A stretch of DNA of 64,000 bases from Blastomussa wellsi (lineage: Eukaryota > Cnidaria > Anthozoa > Scleractinia > Plerogyridae): assembly GCA_947652115.1 (NCBI GenBank), contig OX393565.1:10548407-10612406 (forward strand), read 5' to 3'. Each line of letters begins with the position of its first letter. Position 1 is the first letter of the stretch. Below the pieces are notes generated by a model, which was not told the DNA's origin, searched no databases, and worked only from the letters and a program-made list of their open reading frames with translations. This document shows, in pieces, positions 22,399 to 32,947 of the stretch. A program made the translations under genes and the position numbers.

Positions 22399-24006
22399 CT
22401 GATTTCAAAAGGGTTGTTACGAAGCTCATCATCGCTAGAGTCTTCAACCGGATCTTTCGATAACAACTGCGTAGAAAATGACAGGCATTTCATAGCGAAT
22501 GGTTTGAGCCTGGAAGTCGGCCATGACATAAATGTGAAAGGTGATGATTACGATTGGTTTTGACATCAGAAAGACTGTTTAGTGTTATTGACATGTTATT
22601 AACAGTGCCTGGAGTCTCGTCTGACAACACGGAGTCACCGTCAGAGTCAAAGCGATCGTAAATGTTCAGTGGCTTGTATCAATTCTGAATGACCAAGGGT
22701 CAGGCCCAGTCTAAAACATTGGTTAAGTTTAAGTTTTCTCTCCTATCTGTCCAGACGAGAGGAACATTTCTCGAGGCACGTCATTTGTAATTCTATGCCG
22801 ACGTTGAAACTACACAGTAAGGAACATGCAGCGTAAACATAACATACTTACCCTGTCATTAGCACTAGAGCTGCTGGTTTGTGGCCGCGTTCCCTTGGCT
22901 TCTGTGGATTGAGAGTGGGAGCTGGTGTCGTAGCAATTTGTTCCCTGTGAAATGCACGACCCTCTTTCTGCCTGAGAGATTGTAATCTGTACTTTAACAC
23001 TCCATGAAAGTGTCTGAAAATTAACTAACTTTAGATAGAAGTATAAATGGCCAAAGTATATGTAAGCTGAACAGACAAAATACCTTCTTGATAATCGAAA
23101 CATTAATAGTTTTCCATAAGCACTGCACCACTACCTTGTTGACAACCTAATATTTCAGTTTTATCTTGCCACAAGGTTACAGAAGTGACTAAAAGCTTCA
23201 ATTTGTTGCAACATGCCTACTCATACTGATTTTTACCGTTTGATAAAGCGGTGGTTATTTATATTGACGCTGCTACATTAAAGGCTATCATTTTCTTCTT
23301 ATTCTAAAGCTAATTGCATCCGGTTGTGGTAAAATAACGATTTTAATACTAACCAGCTTATCGGAAGGATCCAGCTGGCAACGCTTGCGTTTAATGCCAA
23401 GTAGTCGCACCTCATCCTGCAAGTCAAAACAGACTTTTTGCTTACTATTAGCCACATATTACATTATGATATATTTTTAGCGATTTTAACCAGGCTGCAT
23501 TAAAAAAAACAACAACGCACAGCATAGTTACATACATCATCTTTGTTCGCTTGTATTGACTGGTCCTGCCCTGCTTTTGTGCCTAGAGTGACGCCTTTAG
23601 CTTTTGAGGGCTGTAGGTTGTCCTGTTGTTGCAAGAAACGAATACCAGTTAGATAACACAGTTTTGAGGAAGGGCCGGGCCGAAGATAATGAAACAGTGT
23701 GATACTAACCGGCTTAACAGAAGGATCCAGGCAACGCTTGCGTTTACTGCCAAGAAGTCGCACCTCGTCCTGCAAGTCACAACAGACTTTTTGCTTAACT
23801 ATTAACCACACATGAGATTATGATATAACAACAATAACACACAGCATAGTTACATACATCATCTTTGTCCGCTTGTATTGACTGGTCCTGCCCTGCTTTT
23901 GCGCCCAGAGTGATGCCTTTAGTTGTGGAGGGCTGCCGGTTGTCCTATTGTTGGCAGGAAACGAATACCAGCTAGGCCCCGTCCACACGAAAACGATTGT
24001 AAACGG

Positions 24007-24047
<41 letters not shown>

Positions 24048-24376
24048 AACGATATCGTTTTCAAATTCATCCACTTTGGAGAGCGTTTTCAAATTTATGC
24101 GTTTACGGTCGATTTCGTGTGGACGCATAAAAAAGTTTGCGCTTACTAGCGTTTGCGTTTTCAATCGTTTCCGTGTGGACGGGGCCTTAGAGAACACAGT
24201 TTGTTGTGGAATGTACAATTTGAAACGAGTGGGAGCATTTTGAGGACTGATGGCTTGATTGTGGTTAAAGAGGATGGTGGCTTATTTTTTATAGGGCAAC
24301 TTAAATAGGAGAGTAACAGGTATTCATACCTCTTCATGGGTTGATTCGAAATGCTTGGTCTTGTCAATGCCCCTTG
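22399..24376 (-). CDS. Multi-exon gene with duplicated exon pair, product unknown
   Basis: Minus-strand exons with GT-AG borders, mostly phase 0: 24376-24330, 23944-23858, 23769-23710, 23622-23536, 23416-23354, 23013-22852 and probably 22467-22399. The 87-base exon (29 residues, ...GQDQSIQADKDD) and the 60-63-base exon (DEVRLLGSKRKRC...) each occur twice in alternation. The small basic motif SKRKRC looks like a nuclear-localisation-type patch. The rest is Ser/Thr/Gln-rich and low in hydrophobics, suggesting a disordered protein. It may be the 3' part of the kinase gene upstream: that coding exon can end at a GT donor, but its phase (2) does not match exon 24376-24330 (phase 1), so another exon would be needed. 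Confidence 0.45.
23354..23960. repeat. Imperfect tandem duplication of about 330-350 bp
   Basis: 23340-23655 and 23695-23975 align over their length, including both exons, their splice sites and part of the introns. Differences include small indels and exon substitutions such as KP versus DKL at the exon end. Confidence 0.85.
23972..24190. repeat. Foldback MITE with GGCCCCGTCCACACG ends
   Basis: The ends are reverse complements over about 50 bases (CTAGGCCCCGTCCACACGAA on the left; CTAAGGCCCCGTCCACACGG on the opposite strand). The interior repeats AAACGCTAGTAAACGC-like words. Non-coding; it lies in an intron of the minus-strand gene. Confidence 0.85.
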
Positions 24377-24399
24377 CTGAAATCGCCTTCAAAGGACAC

Positions 24400-25114
24400 C
24401 TTATAAGAATAGAAGAGGGAAGAAGAACCCCATCAATATCAGTACGCGTGCTATCATACTATCATTCGACCGCAAAAGCCGAAAATGTCGATTTAAATAG
24501 AAAGGATACAAAATCTTCCGCTAATTATTCTCGAGACTATTCTTCATACCGAACGATAAATATCAAATATTACGGGTAAACCATAAATTGAAAGTGAAAG
24601 TTTCGGTAAGAATTCTTGAGGAGCGCAGCAGCGAGTGGTGTCACTTCCGGTCTCACTCAGTACCTTGGTTATGTATTACTTTTGAAAAATCTGAAGCCTC
24701 TTCTGTTATTACAAAAGCGACAGGATAAATTTCTCCTTTGTTTTCCCCTTCTCCTTTTAGTATCTTTAAACCTGAGTTCACTATTCTCATTTTCCATTTT
24801 TAGAAATCCTGGGAGGAGGGGGGGGGGGGGAAGAGACAATTACCAAAAAATTCCTGCAAAGGAAAATTGTCTAAAAGAAAAATTCCTGCAAAGGGAGATT
24901 GTCTAAAAATACATTCCAGCAGCAAAAAAAAAAAAATTAAAATGTTCTGCAAGCAGCCTGGAACATATACATATTTTTTAAAAAATATTTTTTAACAGGC
25001 CTAGGGTTCTTGGATATTTTTTCATCCTTCCAGGACATGCACTTCCGTTGCCTGTTTCGTGTTTTTCGTATTAAAGGGAGGTAAGCATTAGCACAATCGA
25101 GTATGGAAATTCAG
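24400..25114. other. No gene seen
   Basis: Contains a G-tract (about 24819-24830), a short direct repeat (AATTCCTGCAAAG near 24849 and 24881) and an A-run. No exon with convincing borders. Confidence 0.4.
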
Positions 25115-26767
25115 TTACCTCATCCTTGGCGTCATGGTGGTCAGTGACTGTCCCGATCCTTCCTTCACACCAGCGTTTACAAGTCTCCCCCAAAGCCAAA
25201 TACACAGAGATTTCCACGTTTCATGACCGTTACTTCTACCCAATATCAGAGATCCAATGTGAGTGTCCACGAGGAATGCTCTCCCACCAGCGCATCCAAT
25301 GACCACAACATATGGTACACATGAAAATACAGAAGTAAAGTCACTCTGTCCCAGTATACACAGTTTTTCATGCAGCTTCCTCCTACCATCAAAACTATAA
25401 ACACAATCACTGAATGGGAGCTCTTCATAAAGGTCGTACTTAGAGTTGAGCAAAGTTTCGTTTGACAGAATTGAGTAAGCCTCCATCGCGTCGTAAAATC
25501 TGGTCATGTCGCGTTTGGCATTGACGTGTTCTGGTAAGGACCAAATGACTTCCTCGATAGTATCAACTAGGGTGGCAATGTCAGAGAAGTTGTCGTCTAT
25601 CTCATGAATTATTCTGTCCGCAATCTTAACCGCCAGAAATGCACATGCATTGGTGCCATCATTGATGACGTCGTTAGCATTTCCTGGTGACTGAAGCTGA
25701 TTTTCCTCTGAATGCTGCAGTTGGCATGCAACCCGACGATCGTTTAATTCAGTGGCCGTGCTCTGAGTGACCTTTAATTTCACATGGTCGCAATTTTTGT
25801 AGAAGCTGTATTTTCCATTTAAAATATACTCGATTTCCGGAAGGGAAAGTCTCTTAGCTGGATCGAAGTGCGTACAGCCAACGTAGATCTCTTCAAGGCT
25901 GGACCAAACACTTGCACGGTGTGTGTTGTATTTTGCATCTGACAAAGGACGTTTCTTGCCGCGTAAACGATTGCTGACAAATTTACTTACAGCTTCTGGT
26001 GTGTGAATTTTTTCAGGCGCTGATCTTATCTCCAAAAGAAAGGGTGCCTTAAGGTTTGGATTAATCATTGTGAACAATGTCATCCCAAGCGCCCATATAT
26101 CGGATAACATCAGTTCGGAAAGAGATATCTGGAAATTGCCCTCGTCCTGAGCAAGAATTTCAGGGGACATGTACACTGCAGTTCCTTGATCAATTCGTCC
26201 AGTTTTCGAGGCAAGAACTGTGTTTGTTTGTACAAACCTCGAGCGACTCTCTCCAAAGTCTGTGAGTTTACACACAACTGGACGGAGATTAAATTCTCGT
26301 GCAAGCTCGCCTTCGCTCGCGTAACAATAATGTTGGTTACTCGCCAAAATGTTCGCCGGCTTTAGGTCCCGATGAGCTACTCCATTGCCATGCAGATAGC
26401 TAAGGCCACGAACAATCTCAAAGGGACTAAAGCTGAAGTATACATACTCCATCATAAAAGCACAGGGCCTGTAGCACACAGCTTTTAAGTTCACAACATT
26501 TGGATGGTTTAGCTGATTGAGTAAGGCCACTTCCTTGAGAAAAAGCTTTTTCTCCTCGCTATCCAGCACACCAAGAACTTTCTTCACCACAACTGTTTCA
26601 GCGGCGTGTTCGCCTGTAAAACTGAAATCCGTGGTGAAGACCTCGCCGAAACTCCCTTGGCCGATCCTGTCTTTAACATTTACTTGACCGAGGTCGAAAA
26701 GTGGAACGCCTTTGATCGCGTTCTCATTTCGATTTCTAAAAGCCGGCAATTTGAAATTATGCGACAT
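25115..26767 (-). CDS. Ser/Thr/Tyr-type protein kinase with putative cysteine-protease-like C-terminal domain
   Basis: A 550-codon exon. Kinase core: glycine loop IGQGSFGEVF (35-44), VVVKKV Lys (about 62), Glu in LKEVALL (79), HRDLKPANI (132-140), TDFGES (169-174), SPEI in place of APE (201), SDIWALG (222-228). The linker between hinge and catalytic loop is short. After residue 365 a second region begins NDGTNACAFLAVKIAD (Cys 375) and ends near AFLVDTHIG (His 503). This Cys/His spacing suggests a papain-like protease fold; that is inference. The last codons overlap a GT donor (25118-25117), so the transcript may splice on rather than stop at the TAA. It lies next to, and on the same strand as, the repeat-exon gene. 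Confidence 0.75.
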   Translation of the reverse strand: MSHNFKLPAFRNRNENAIKGVPLFDLGQVNVKDRIGQGSFGEVFTTDFSFTGEHAAETVVVKKVLGVLDSEEKKLFLKEVALLNQLNHPNVVNLKAVCYRPCAFMMEYVYFSFSPFEIVRGLSYLHGNGVAHRDLKPANILASNQHYCYASEGELAREFNLRPVVCKLTDFGESRSRFVQTNTVLASKTGRIDQGTAVYMSPEILAQDEGNFQISLSELMLSDIWALGMTLFTMINPNLKAPFLLEIRSAPEKIHTPEAVSKFVSNRLRGKKRPLSDAKYNTHRASVWSSLEEIYVGCTHFDPAKRLSLPEIEYILNGKYSFYKNCDHVKLKVTQSTATELNDRRVACQLQHSEENQLQSPGNANDVINDGTNACAFLAVKIADRIIHEIDDNFSDIATLVDTIEEVIWSLPEHVNAKRDMTRFYDAMEAYSILSNETLLNSKYDLYEELPFSDCVYSFDGRRKLHEKLCILGQSDFTSVFSCVPYVVVIGCAGGRAFLVDTHIGSLILGRSNGHETWKSLCIWLWGRLVNAGVKEGSGQSLTTMTPRMR

Positions 26768-27326
26768 GTTCTAAAACATGCCGCACAGGCAAGCAAATCG
26801 AAATGCGCGGGAAATCTGGCTATTTTGGGTTTTTCTGTTCCGTCAATCATCTCAGTAGGGGGCGGAGATTTACAATTCAAAACACAACGCGCCCGCTTTC
26901 GATTTCTGCGAGAACGTGTAATAGCCTAGTTTTTAAATTCTATAGTTTAGTTTTTAAATTTTAAATTTTATAGTCTAGTTCTTATAATTGTGATGATTAA
27001 CAAGTGTCTTGCAAACACCGATCTTGTTCACAAGGGATTTGCATATCAAATGACTTCCGCTCAGGTCACAGGTCAGAAAATCTTGCTCTCTTGTTTAAAT
27101 TTGACGGCTTTTGTCTCGACGAATTGGACTCCAATCAATCAACGATCACTGATCCATGCATCGATTGAATCGCCTGCTTCTATTTCTTGAATTTTTCTTT
27201 CATTGCTCCCTGGATTTCCCGTTTGAATAATTATCTTTCACACAAACAACACTTAAAATGCAGTAGCCTACGCACAGCCGAGTTTTGGGATGTCACGCAA
27301 CGCGTAGGAGATACAGTTGCTGTATT
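26768..27326. other. Upstream of kinase gene, no other gene seen
   Basis: Holds the presumed kinase promoter and 5' leader. A short repeated word TAGTTTTTAAATT occurs near 26925-26985. Confidence 0.35.
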
Positions 27327-27717
27327 GCTTCGTTTTAGATCAGTGGGTCTTCGTTTTAGATCAGGGGGTCTTCGTTTTAGATCAGTGGGTCTTCGTTTTA
27401 GATCAGGGGGTCTTCGTTTTAGATCAGGGGGTCTTCGTTTTAGATCAGGGGGTCTTCGTTTTAGATCAGGGGGTCTTCGTTTTAGATCAGTGGGTCTTCG
27501 TTTTAGATCAGGGGGTCTTCGTTTTAGATCAGTGGGTCTTCGTTTTAGATCAGGGGGTCTTCGTTTTAGATCAGTGGGTCTTCGTTTTAGATCAGGTTGT
27601 CTTCGTTTTAGATCAGTGGGTCTTTGTTTTAGATCAGGGGGTCTTCGTTTTAGATCAGGGGGTCTTCGTTTTAGATCAGTGGGTCTTCGGTCTTCGTTTT
27701 TGGGTCTTCGTTTTAGA
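27327..27717. repeat. 21-bp minisatellite, about 17 full units plus degenerate ends
   Basis: The unit is CTTCGTTTTAGATCAGNGGGT with two main variants (GTGG and GGGG). Because 21 is a multiple of three, open frames appear on both strands with seven-residue repeats. These are not taken as genes. Confidence 0.95.
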
Positions 27718-27721
27718 AACA

Positions 27722-27880
27722 CCCCAGATTTACGGCTTTATTTTGCAGGAAATGTCAGTTCTTTATTCCGAAATTGTGCCATGGAGTATCTTCAACCCTC
27801 AGGTCTTCATAAAGCAGATAAATTTTAAAGCATTTCAACTATAACTGCTAATTTAGACGCAGACCGCTAAGCGAAGGACT
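27722..27880. mobile_element. Internal fragment of the TA-target transposon
   Basis: Closely matches 61580-61745, and the reverse complement of 17270-17410, but lacks both terminal repeats. The minisatellite abuts its left side and the LINE fragment starts directly at its right end. Confidence 0.8.
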
Positions 27881-28126
27881 GAATGCCAAGTAAAATGTGA
27901 TGAAAATGCTACCCCAGAAAACTTAAGCCCCATGTACACCGCAGGAAATTTTAGGCACGGCTCGGCTAAAAGTGGTACGCGTGCCCAAAAAAATAGTACT
28001 GATTAGTCACTTACACGTCCTTTCTTCTACCGTGCTAAACGATGTAAAATTATGTTTTGGTACGGGTAAAAGGCTCAACATCTCGGCCAGCGTACTCGAT
28101 TCTTGCCTAGTGCGCATGCTGCTAAC

Positions 28127-29351
28127 ATGGCGGACGAAAAGTTCTTAGAATTTCTTCTCATAAGAAGACCGCATGTGTTCCAGCAGAAAGTACGGAAATC
28201 GAAATAGAAAAAGGCGGAGGTACAGGTTGTTAATTGCTTTATCTGTTCTCGCTTGTACTTCTATTGAGCGACGGGTTTGGACACTGACACGAAGTGGTCA
28301 ATGGTTTGAGATAGTGGAGACAGCTTTTACAGAAAAAGAGTGGTATGACAACTTCCGCGTTTCAAGGTCAACGTTCGACTACATTGTTAGAGAGATTCAG
28401 GACGAAATTGTTCGAAAGGACACTCCAATGCGTAAAGCCGTCTCTCCAAGGAAGAGGACAGCAATAACCCTCTATTACATGAGTTCTACTGCGGAATACA
28501 GAACAATAGCTAACTTATTCGGTGTCTCCACGTCCTTCGTTTGCCTTTGTATAATGTTTGTAAAGCTATAACAAAAAAGTTGAAAAACGATTTCCTAAAA
28601 GTACCTAAAGGGGAAGACTTGAGGGAAGTTATGAGGCTGTACAAAGAGAAATGGGGATTTCCATCATGTGCAGGTGCTATCGATGGTACCCATATTCCCA
28701 TACAAGCTCCCCTGGAAAACCGTACTGATTACATAAACAGGAAATCTTATCATAGTATAGTGATGCAGGCACTGGTGGATTCAAAGTATTTATTTCGAGA
28801 TGTCGTCATTGGTTGGCCAGGCAGTGTACATGATGCCCGAGTGCTGTCCAACTCAGAGCTTTATAATCGTGGATGCAATGGGCAACTTTTTGATTCCAGC
28901 ATCAAAGAATCAATACTTGGTGTTGATATGGGCCCTTTGATTCTTGGGGACCCAGCCTACCCTCTCTTGGACTGGCTAATAAAAGCTTATCCAGAAAACC
29001 AAAACACACCCAACTGGCAACGGAATTTCAATTACCGGCTCAGCAGAGCACGTATGACTGCGGAAGACACGAAGGAAGGGACGTTTCCGACGTGTTCTTA
29101 AGCGTATAGATATGGCTGTTAGGTCTGCATGCTACTTGGTGGCAGCTTCATGCATACTTCATAACATCTGTGAATTAAGGAAGGATGACTTTTTAGAAGA
29201 ATGGCTTGAGGATGTGCATAATGCTGTTGAACAGCCTGACAACATCCCATTCGCAAATCAGAGGGAAAGAGATGCCTGCAACATTCGAGATGCTCTTGCA
29301 GTATTTTTCACGACACCTGAGGGCCGGACAATTGGTAGTGGCAGTGAATAA
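28127..29351 (+). pseudogene. Harbinger 2 transposase, multiple frameshifts
   Basis: The start MADEKFLEFLL (ATG 28127) is in a different frame from the long first piece (to 28571), which ends STSFVCLC. The second piece (28541-29101) holds the catalytic Asp of GAIDGTHIP (28682-28684), the Asp of GDPAYPLLDW (28949-28951) and the Glu of RMTAED (29063-29065). The frame then breaks again and resumes at 29112 with AVRSACYLVAASCILHN. That makes at least three frameshifts: one near 28195, one base missing near 28553, and a small deletion at 29065-29078 just after the catalytic Glu. DDE_Tnp_4 family. No intron is visible in the catalytic part. Confidence 0.85.
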
Positions 29352-29408
29352 ATTCAACTTTTTCCTCATTCACCATTTTCACGTAGGCCAAAATGCACCT
29401 TGTTTACC

Positions 29409-29530
29409 TCCCCCCCCCCCCCCGACAAATTTTGCCTAACCATTGTGTTCGATTTCTCTTGGGACGACTGTAATACCCAGAAGAAATTGGAAACAATAGT
29501 TATGGAAAAATTGGGGGGGGAGGGGGGCAA
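29409..29530. repeat. C-tract/G-tract inverted pair in Harbinger 2
   Basis: A 15-base C-run (29410-29424) and a broken G-run (29512-29527) bracket about 90 bases, with AATTTTGCC/AAAATTGG-type arm similarity. They lie just 3' of the transposase, the same relative place as the G/C inverted repeat of Harbinger 1. Confidence 0.65.
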
Positions 29531-29639
29531 CAAGATGCATTGTGGTCTATTTGAAAATGGTGAATGGACTATTAAGAACCTTCTCTTTTCTAAAGGGTGT
29601 TTACAAATGGATCTTGAACTTACACTGCTGTAGTCAATC

Positions 29640-30214
29640 TACATTTCTAAATGAGAAGCTGTGTCAGTGAACATCTTGTAATATTTTACGGCCTAGAGTC
29701 GTTACAGTATATTTATTTCACGTTCGAAGAATAATACTTCTGTGTGTGCAAGGTTTCCCTTCGATTAGCAGTGGAATAATTCCTTTTTTGAGTTGGATCA
29801 ATCTGTATTTGAAATTAAAACGGTATATAAAGTACAGTAGTACATTTGAAGTAGCCAGTTAAAACACTGTGGTTCAATTATAGTTATAATAGCAACTTTA
29901 TTTGAAATATTTTGCCGGGAAAAATATAAAGATCATGATATAACTTTATAAGCAACATGCAAGCTTTCATATTTGTCACTGTCTTTACTGTTCAACATTT
30001 TTGTTATAAAAAATTGACTCCTTAAAAAGATAAACAGTGTAACTAGGAAATTATATCAGATTTGTCACAGCTTATAATTAAAACAACGTTCTTTAACAGT
30101 TCAATGGAATTGTCAATACTACTGATTCATATTCTTAGCTAGGAAACAACAACTTGTTTTAAGAGGAAAAATCTTTCTACAGGCCACAACATGCTACCTT
30201 TGAGAACTTTGGTT
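29640..30214. other. 3' spacer between convergent Harbinger 2 genes
   Basis: AT-rich, no frame. Presumably both 3' untranslated regions. Confidence 0.5.
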
Positions 30215-31773
30215 TTAAAGCTCAAAATAACTGCTTTCACTGCCACTGGGGCCAGAGTTGCTCCCTTTATAGAAATCCATCATTTGGGGTGGATATGGAT
30301 TTCTATTGTTATTTAAAAGATTTAGCAACATCAGTTCGTGTTGTCGTTCCTCTCTGCGACGTTCATTATCCAGTTCCTTCAAACGTATCTCATGTTCCAA
30401 CATTTCTTTGTGTCGCACCTGTTCAAGCTTCATCAGCATATCCATTTCCCGTTCAGCAGCATCCTTAAAGCTGTCACTTAACACTGCAATAGATTTCTCA
30501 AGCTTGGTCTTCCTTTCTTTTTTGGAAACCTTGCTTTTCTTGACATAAGGTTTTAATTCTTCCTCTTCTAGCTCCAGTTTGCGCTTAGCAAGTTCACTGC
30601 ATCCCTCTGCGGACACGTCATTTGTATCTTTGCTTTGCTCTTCATCATGCACACTTGCCACATCATCATCAGAGCCAATTTTGCTATCATCACTTGTTTC
30701 ACTTTCCAAATCTGAACAGCAGGAATGAAATAATATTACCCTAACATTGAAAACGGGATAAATACAATATGAATTTTCTGCTCTCCCTCAGTTCCATGTG
30801 CTAACCTTTTTTGACACAGGAAGATAATATGCCGCCCCTTTTGCCAGTATGACACTCTTGAAGTATGGTTTCTATTCATAATAATAATAATAATAGTAAT
30901 AATAACAATTTTTAAAGTACAGACTTCCATGCAATGTTCAGTTGCACAAAAAAATTAAAAGGTATACATAAGTTTACATAAAAATGTAAAAGCTTGAAAT
31001 GGAGTCACTCAAACGGCTAAGCTTAGCATAACGGAGGTCATTATCCTGATATTTACATATACCATTGAGGCTCTTCCCCACCAGATAGACATAAAAAATA
31101 CTTTACCTGCCCCCTTATCAGGTAGACCTGAATCAATAAGACATGCGGGTGAAGATGTATCCCTGTGACCACATATTTGATCCATGTCATCAAATAATTT
31201 CCATTTCTTCCGACGTTCAGTCCCACTTCGTTTTTGTTTATCATGATGTTGCTTATATTGCTGTTTCAGCTTTTTCCACTTGTTAATGATACTTTCTAAT
31301 TGAAAATGTATCCCTATATAAAAAAGGCGAATTTTGTCAACAGATACAAAAACAAAACAAATATGCCGGTTATCATGCAATAGTATTAACACGTTTTTTC
31401 CAAAAAAAAAGGCAAGCGAAAATCAAATTATTCATTCAGTCCGTAAGATTAAACCAGCAGCTAAATCAGTCTAGCCGAAAAAGTTAACAGAAGATGAATT
31501 ATTTTCTTCCTAACCTTAATCTTGAAGTGAATACTAGTTTCAGTGCGCAATATTTGCCACAAGCTGAACGATTCCTTTGTTTTGCAGTTGCACTTGAACA
31601 CTTTTGTAAACAGCCTGTTTTTCCTTCGGCGTTTTAGCGTTTTCTAAACTGAACATAATTGTTTCTTCTTTCATCAGTTCTATTAACTCCCCTACATCTT
31701 TGTCCTTCCACGCTATCCCGCGAGATTTTCCTGGCGACTTTTGCATCGTCTTCAGCTTCCCGCTAAGTGCCAT
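30215..31773 (-). CDS. Harbinger 2 Myb/SANT-like protein, three exons
   Basis: Likely exons: about 31773-31555 (start MALSGKLKTMQK), about 31317-31110 and 30713-30215. The first two hold the Myb/SANT-like fold (AWKDKDVGELIELMKEE, then IINKWKKLKQQYKQH). The last is an acidic linker followed by a charged coiled coil (EREMDMLMKLEQVRHKEM...) and a Pro/Ser tail. The third exon is intact. The exon-1 donor is not fixed: two GT options near 31555 give different joins. The first exon is duplicated, with the right end of the element, at 34090-33857. A longer upstream frame (from 31866) probably belongs to the leader. Confidence 0.65.
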
Positions 31774-32284
31774 GTTGAGTGAATCGTGGGTCGATTTGCA
31801 CATGCTCTCCCATATCGGTGCTGACCAAAGGCGCGAAGGCTCATCAGAGAAAAGTTGGTTCGGCACGGCTAATCATTTACACTGCACACCTGATCCGAGC
31901 TGGGCTAGATTTTCAGGATCGCGTACCAGTTTCATCCGTGCTCGGACTACCTCTCGACATGGTCCGAGCACGGGTGAAATTTTGGTCCGGCACGGATGGG
32001 GCAAAGTCGTTTACACAACTAAATCTATCCGTGCCGAACCAATTTTTTTGGTACGCATACTTTTTTCATCTGAGCCGTGCCAAAAATTTTCGGCCGTGTA
32101 AATGGGTCTTTAAACGACCTGGAAATCCTTCAAACTGAATATGATCGACACTACGAATACATAGCTCAAGGGGCAATTATTAGATCAAGAGTAAATTGGT
32201 ACGAACATCACGCCGGGTCAGCTGTCTCCAGAAAATTATCATTTAGCTACTGCGAAACGTCAGCGGCTATCCGCATAAAACAAT

Positions 32285-32947
32285 ATGGCGGCCGGTGCAA
32301 GTTTCACTGTGGAACAAGTGTTAGAGGAAGTTTGCTCAGACGTTGAAAGTGGTGACAACTCCCAAGAACCGGATTGTAGCCTTGAAGATGTCATAAAACT
32401 TTCTGTGAACAACTTCCGTCCTTTGAGACGGCTTTTGGATGATTACTACACCTTTCATTTGGAGGCGAGTAGCTGTTTGGAGAATGTCTTCAATAGGCAT
32501 GAAGCCGAAAGGAATAATATGGAAAGAGTTTTGTTGTCAAGAGCAAGTGTTTGGCCGATGATCACCACAGAAGTTTTGATGTGGGTGAAATGCATTAATC
32601 GGCGAATGCTAGCCACCCCCAAGGCTAGAGACCCGTGGTGCATTGAGATAAAACGTGATCTTCCTCAGGAAATATTCATCCACATCAGGGATGCAATCAG
32701 AAAAGGAGTTTCAGCATTTGGAGTGTCAGCAGAGGACTCTGTTGTAAAATTTACTCAAGGGAAGCGCTTGTTCCGTGATTTTTCTAAATTATGTGGTCTT
32801 ACACAAAGTGAAATTAAGGCTAAGCTGAAGAAAACCTTCCGTGGAAATCGAAAGAATTTCAAAGCAGAAGTACTAGTGGATGAGCACAAGCCTTTTGTAA
32901 TTTGTTATGATCACAAGCGAATGAAGGTTACTGTGACATGCTGTTAA
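32285..32947 (+). CDS. 220-residue protein of the CAT-target element, copy 1
   Basis: An intact frame starting 77 bases inside the left TIR (ATG at 32285, MAAGASFTVEQ). It has an acidic N-terminal region, a helical middle, and a basic C-terminal domain (LFRDFSKLCGLTQSEIKAKL, then FRGNRKNFK) ending in a beta-like stretch with VICYDHKRMKVTVTCC. No known domain recognised. Placed opposite the transposase-like gene, it may be the element's accessory DNA-binding protein. An AATAAA lies at about 33082. Confidence 0.6.
   Translation: MAAGASFTVEQVLEEVCSDVESGDNSQEPDCSLEDVIKLSVNNFRPLRRLLDDYYTFHLEASSCLENVFNRHEAERNNMERVLLSRASVWPMITTEVLMWVKCINRRMLATPKARDPWCIEIKRDLPQEIFIHIRDAIRKGVSAFGVSAEDSVVKFTQGKRLFRDFSKLCGLTQSEIKAKLKKTFRGNRKNFKAEVLVDEHKPFVICYDHKRMKVTVTCC

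Larger units (their letters stand above)
27926..32109. mobile_element. PIF/Harbinger element 2, 4184 bp
   Basis: Left end AGCCCCATGTACACCG and right end (opposite strand) AGACCCATTTACACGG form diverged inverted repeats of about 45-60 bases, both including GGCACGGCTC. TTA at 27923-27925 and 32110-32112 is the target duplication, the classic PIF/Harbinger target. It carries convergent transposase and Myb-like genes, as element 1 does, but its TIR sequence is unrelated to element 1. It is inserted in a LINE. Confidence 0.88.

Noticed and set aside
27187..27844. Three long frames (213, 163 and 175 codons) with seven-residue repeats
   Set aside because: They are reading frames through a 21-bp minisatellite, open on both strands at once. 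No start context or flanking gene structure.
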